Origin: Mageeibacillus sp. UBA5436
Lineage (GTDB): Bacteria; Bacillota; Clostridia; Saccharofermentanales; DTU023
Assembly (NCBI GenBank): GCA_002427545.1
Contig: DIRM01000037.1
Coordinates: forward strand, 1 to 31,436
Length of the DNA: 31,436 nt
Direction of reading: 5' to 3'
Part shown: positions 30,778 to 31,436 of the stretch, in pieces
Numbering within the stretch: the first letter of the stretch is position 1
How the letters are laid out: each line of letters begins with the position of its first letter
Position numbers and translations under genes: made by a program
Notes under the pieces: model-generated
Told to the model about the DNA's origin: nothing
Seen by the model: only the letters and a program-made list of their open reading frames with translations
The model's database searches: none

Positions 30778-31436
30778 TTATATTCTACTTATACTTACGT
30801 CTGTCTTATTTTTCCCCCAAATAGGTAATCTTTCATGACAAGAAAATAATATTACTTGTACTTTTTCTTTATCTTTTGAAGTTAAACCCAATATGCAATC
30901 TAAACCCTGATTTGTTCTCTCATCATCAAACTGAACAAATACATCGTCAAAAAATAAAGGGAAAGGATTGCTTTTTTTACTTAATATTGATGCAACCGCT
31001 AATCTGAGTGAAATATAGGCTTGGTCAATTGTTCCTGCACTCAAGAATCCCCATTCTTTCAAACTGCCAGATTCTTTATCCAAAACATTAATATTATACT
31101 CATTATCGACTTTTACATTGTCATATTTCCCATTCGTAATAAAATTAAAATTATCAGAAGTCAATTGGTTAATCTGAGGACTAAAATCTCTTTGAATTTC
31201 ATCAAATGCTTCATCTAAAGTATTAATAGCCTCGTTAAGGGAATTAAAGTAATCCTCGAGTTCCATCTTGTTCTTTTCTTCTATGAACAGTTTAGCCTCA
31301 ATTTGACTTACGTTTTCTTTGTTTTTGAATTCTGTTTTAGCTTGTGTTTCGATTCGAATGATTTCGCCCTTAATATAATCTGCATCCGCTTTATTTTCTT
31401 TTAATAAATTGTTTATTTTCTCAATCTTTTTATTAA
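30778..31436 (-). CDS. YhaN-like AAA/SMC-type ATPase, C-terminal part
   Basis: Partial: the frame has no stop up to the window edge, so the true start lies beyond 31436; about 218 codons are visible. The Met at 31266 is internal, not the start. The visible N-terminal part (31436 to about 31200) is Lys/Glu/Gln-rich and reads as coiled coil. Then comes the ABC/SMC-like signature FLSAGTIDQAYISLRLA, the Walker B FPLFFDDVFVQFDDER and a late ILFSCHERL switch-like segment. These fit the C-terminal ATPase half of YhaN/RecN/SbcC-like proteins, closest in motif to YhaN, which accompanies a YhaM/SbcD-type nuclease. Its Walker A is outside the window. It is convergent with the purine operon. Confidence 0.75.
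   Translation of the reverse strand, partial: NKKIEKINNLLKENKADADYIKGEIIRIETQAKTEFKNKENVSQIEAKLFIEEKNKMELEDYFNSLNEAINTLDEAFDEIQRDFSPQINQLTSDNFNFITNGKYDNVKVDNEYNINVLDKESGSLKEWGFLSAGTIDQAYISLRLAVASILSKKSNPFPLFFDDVFVQFDDERTNQGLDCILGLTSKDKEKVQVILFSCHERLPIWGKNKTDVSISRI

Noticed and set aside
1..31436. CRISPR arrays, tRNA genes, transposases or phage genes
   Set aside because: I saw no repeat-spacer pattern, no cloverleaf, and no such proteins in any frame.

Overview
The window is AT-rich chromosomal DNA from a low-GC Gram-positive bacterium, most likely a member of the Clostridia or a close relative. The evidence is strong purine-rich Shine-Dalgarno sites, Firmicutes-length RpoB and RpoC, a tryptophan T-box, a ykkC-type riboswitch, a FemX-type peptidoglycan enzyme, a PrsA-like foldase and a single-domain DhaM. 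Almost every gene reads on the + strand; only the last, cut by the window edge, is on the - strand. I see no prophage, insertion sequence, CRISPR array, tRNA or rRNA.

Layout. (1) 83-5449, envelope and housekeeping: a PpaX-like HAD phosphatase, a membrane-anchored PrsA-like parvulin, then a thioredoxin, a FemX-like aminoacyltransferase and a GT4 glycosyltransferase packed together. (2) 5450-13254: rpoB and rpoC with their own consensus promoter, a structured leader of about 170 nt, paired alternative hairpins between the genes, and a terminator. No rplJ or rplL lies upstream. (3) 13505-16360: a complete TrpXYZ-family ABC transporter (lipoprotein, permease, ATPase). (4) 16643-18722: dhaK-dhaL-dhaM, PTS-dependent dihydroxyacetone phosphorylation. 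(5) 18894-21100: a DEAD-box RNA helicase followed after 2 nt by a C39-like papain-fold lipoprotein. (6) 21176-24462: a second TrpXYZ-type transporter behind a T-box whose specifier reads UGG (Trp). (7) 24468-30664: purine genes purC-purE-purF-purM-purN-purD plus a Nudix gene, behind a ykkC-family (probably PRPP) riboswitch with a terminator expression platform. (8) 30778-31436, - strand: the C-terminal part of a YhaN-like AAA/SMC-type ATPase.

How they work together. The purine operon makes the first dedicated intermediate from PRPP and carries it toward SAICAR; its leader probably senses PRPP and switches transcription on. The T-box makes the second transporter respond to uncharged tRNA-Trp, while its paralogue 5 kb upstream has no T-box and probably answers another signal or ligand.

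The most striking observation is PurF. Its phosphoribosyltransferase half and four Fe-S cysteines look intact, but the glutaminase half has lost the residues that define it: the nucleophile Cys is Ser, the substrate Arg is Lys, the oxyanion Asn is Asp, and the loop with the glutamine-binding Asp is deleted. It should be unable to use glutamine and may depend on free ammonia or an unknown partner. Secondary points are a probably leaderless thioredoxin mRNA, the mutually exclusive hairpins between rpoB and rpoC, and the absence of purH, purL, purB and purK from the purine cluster.
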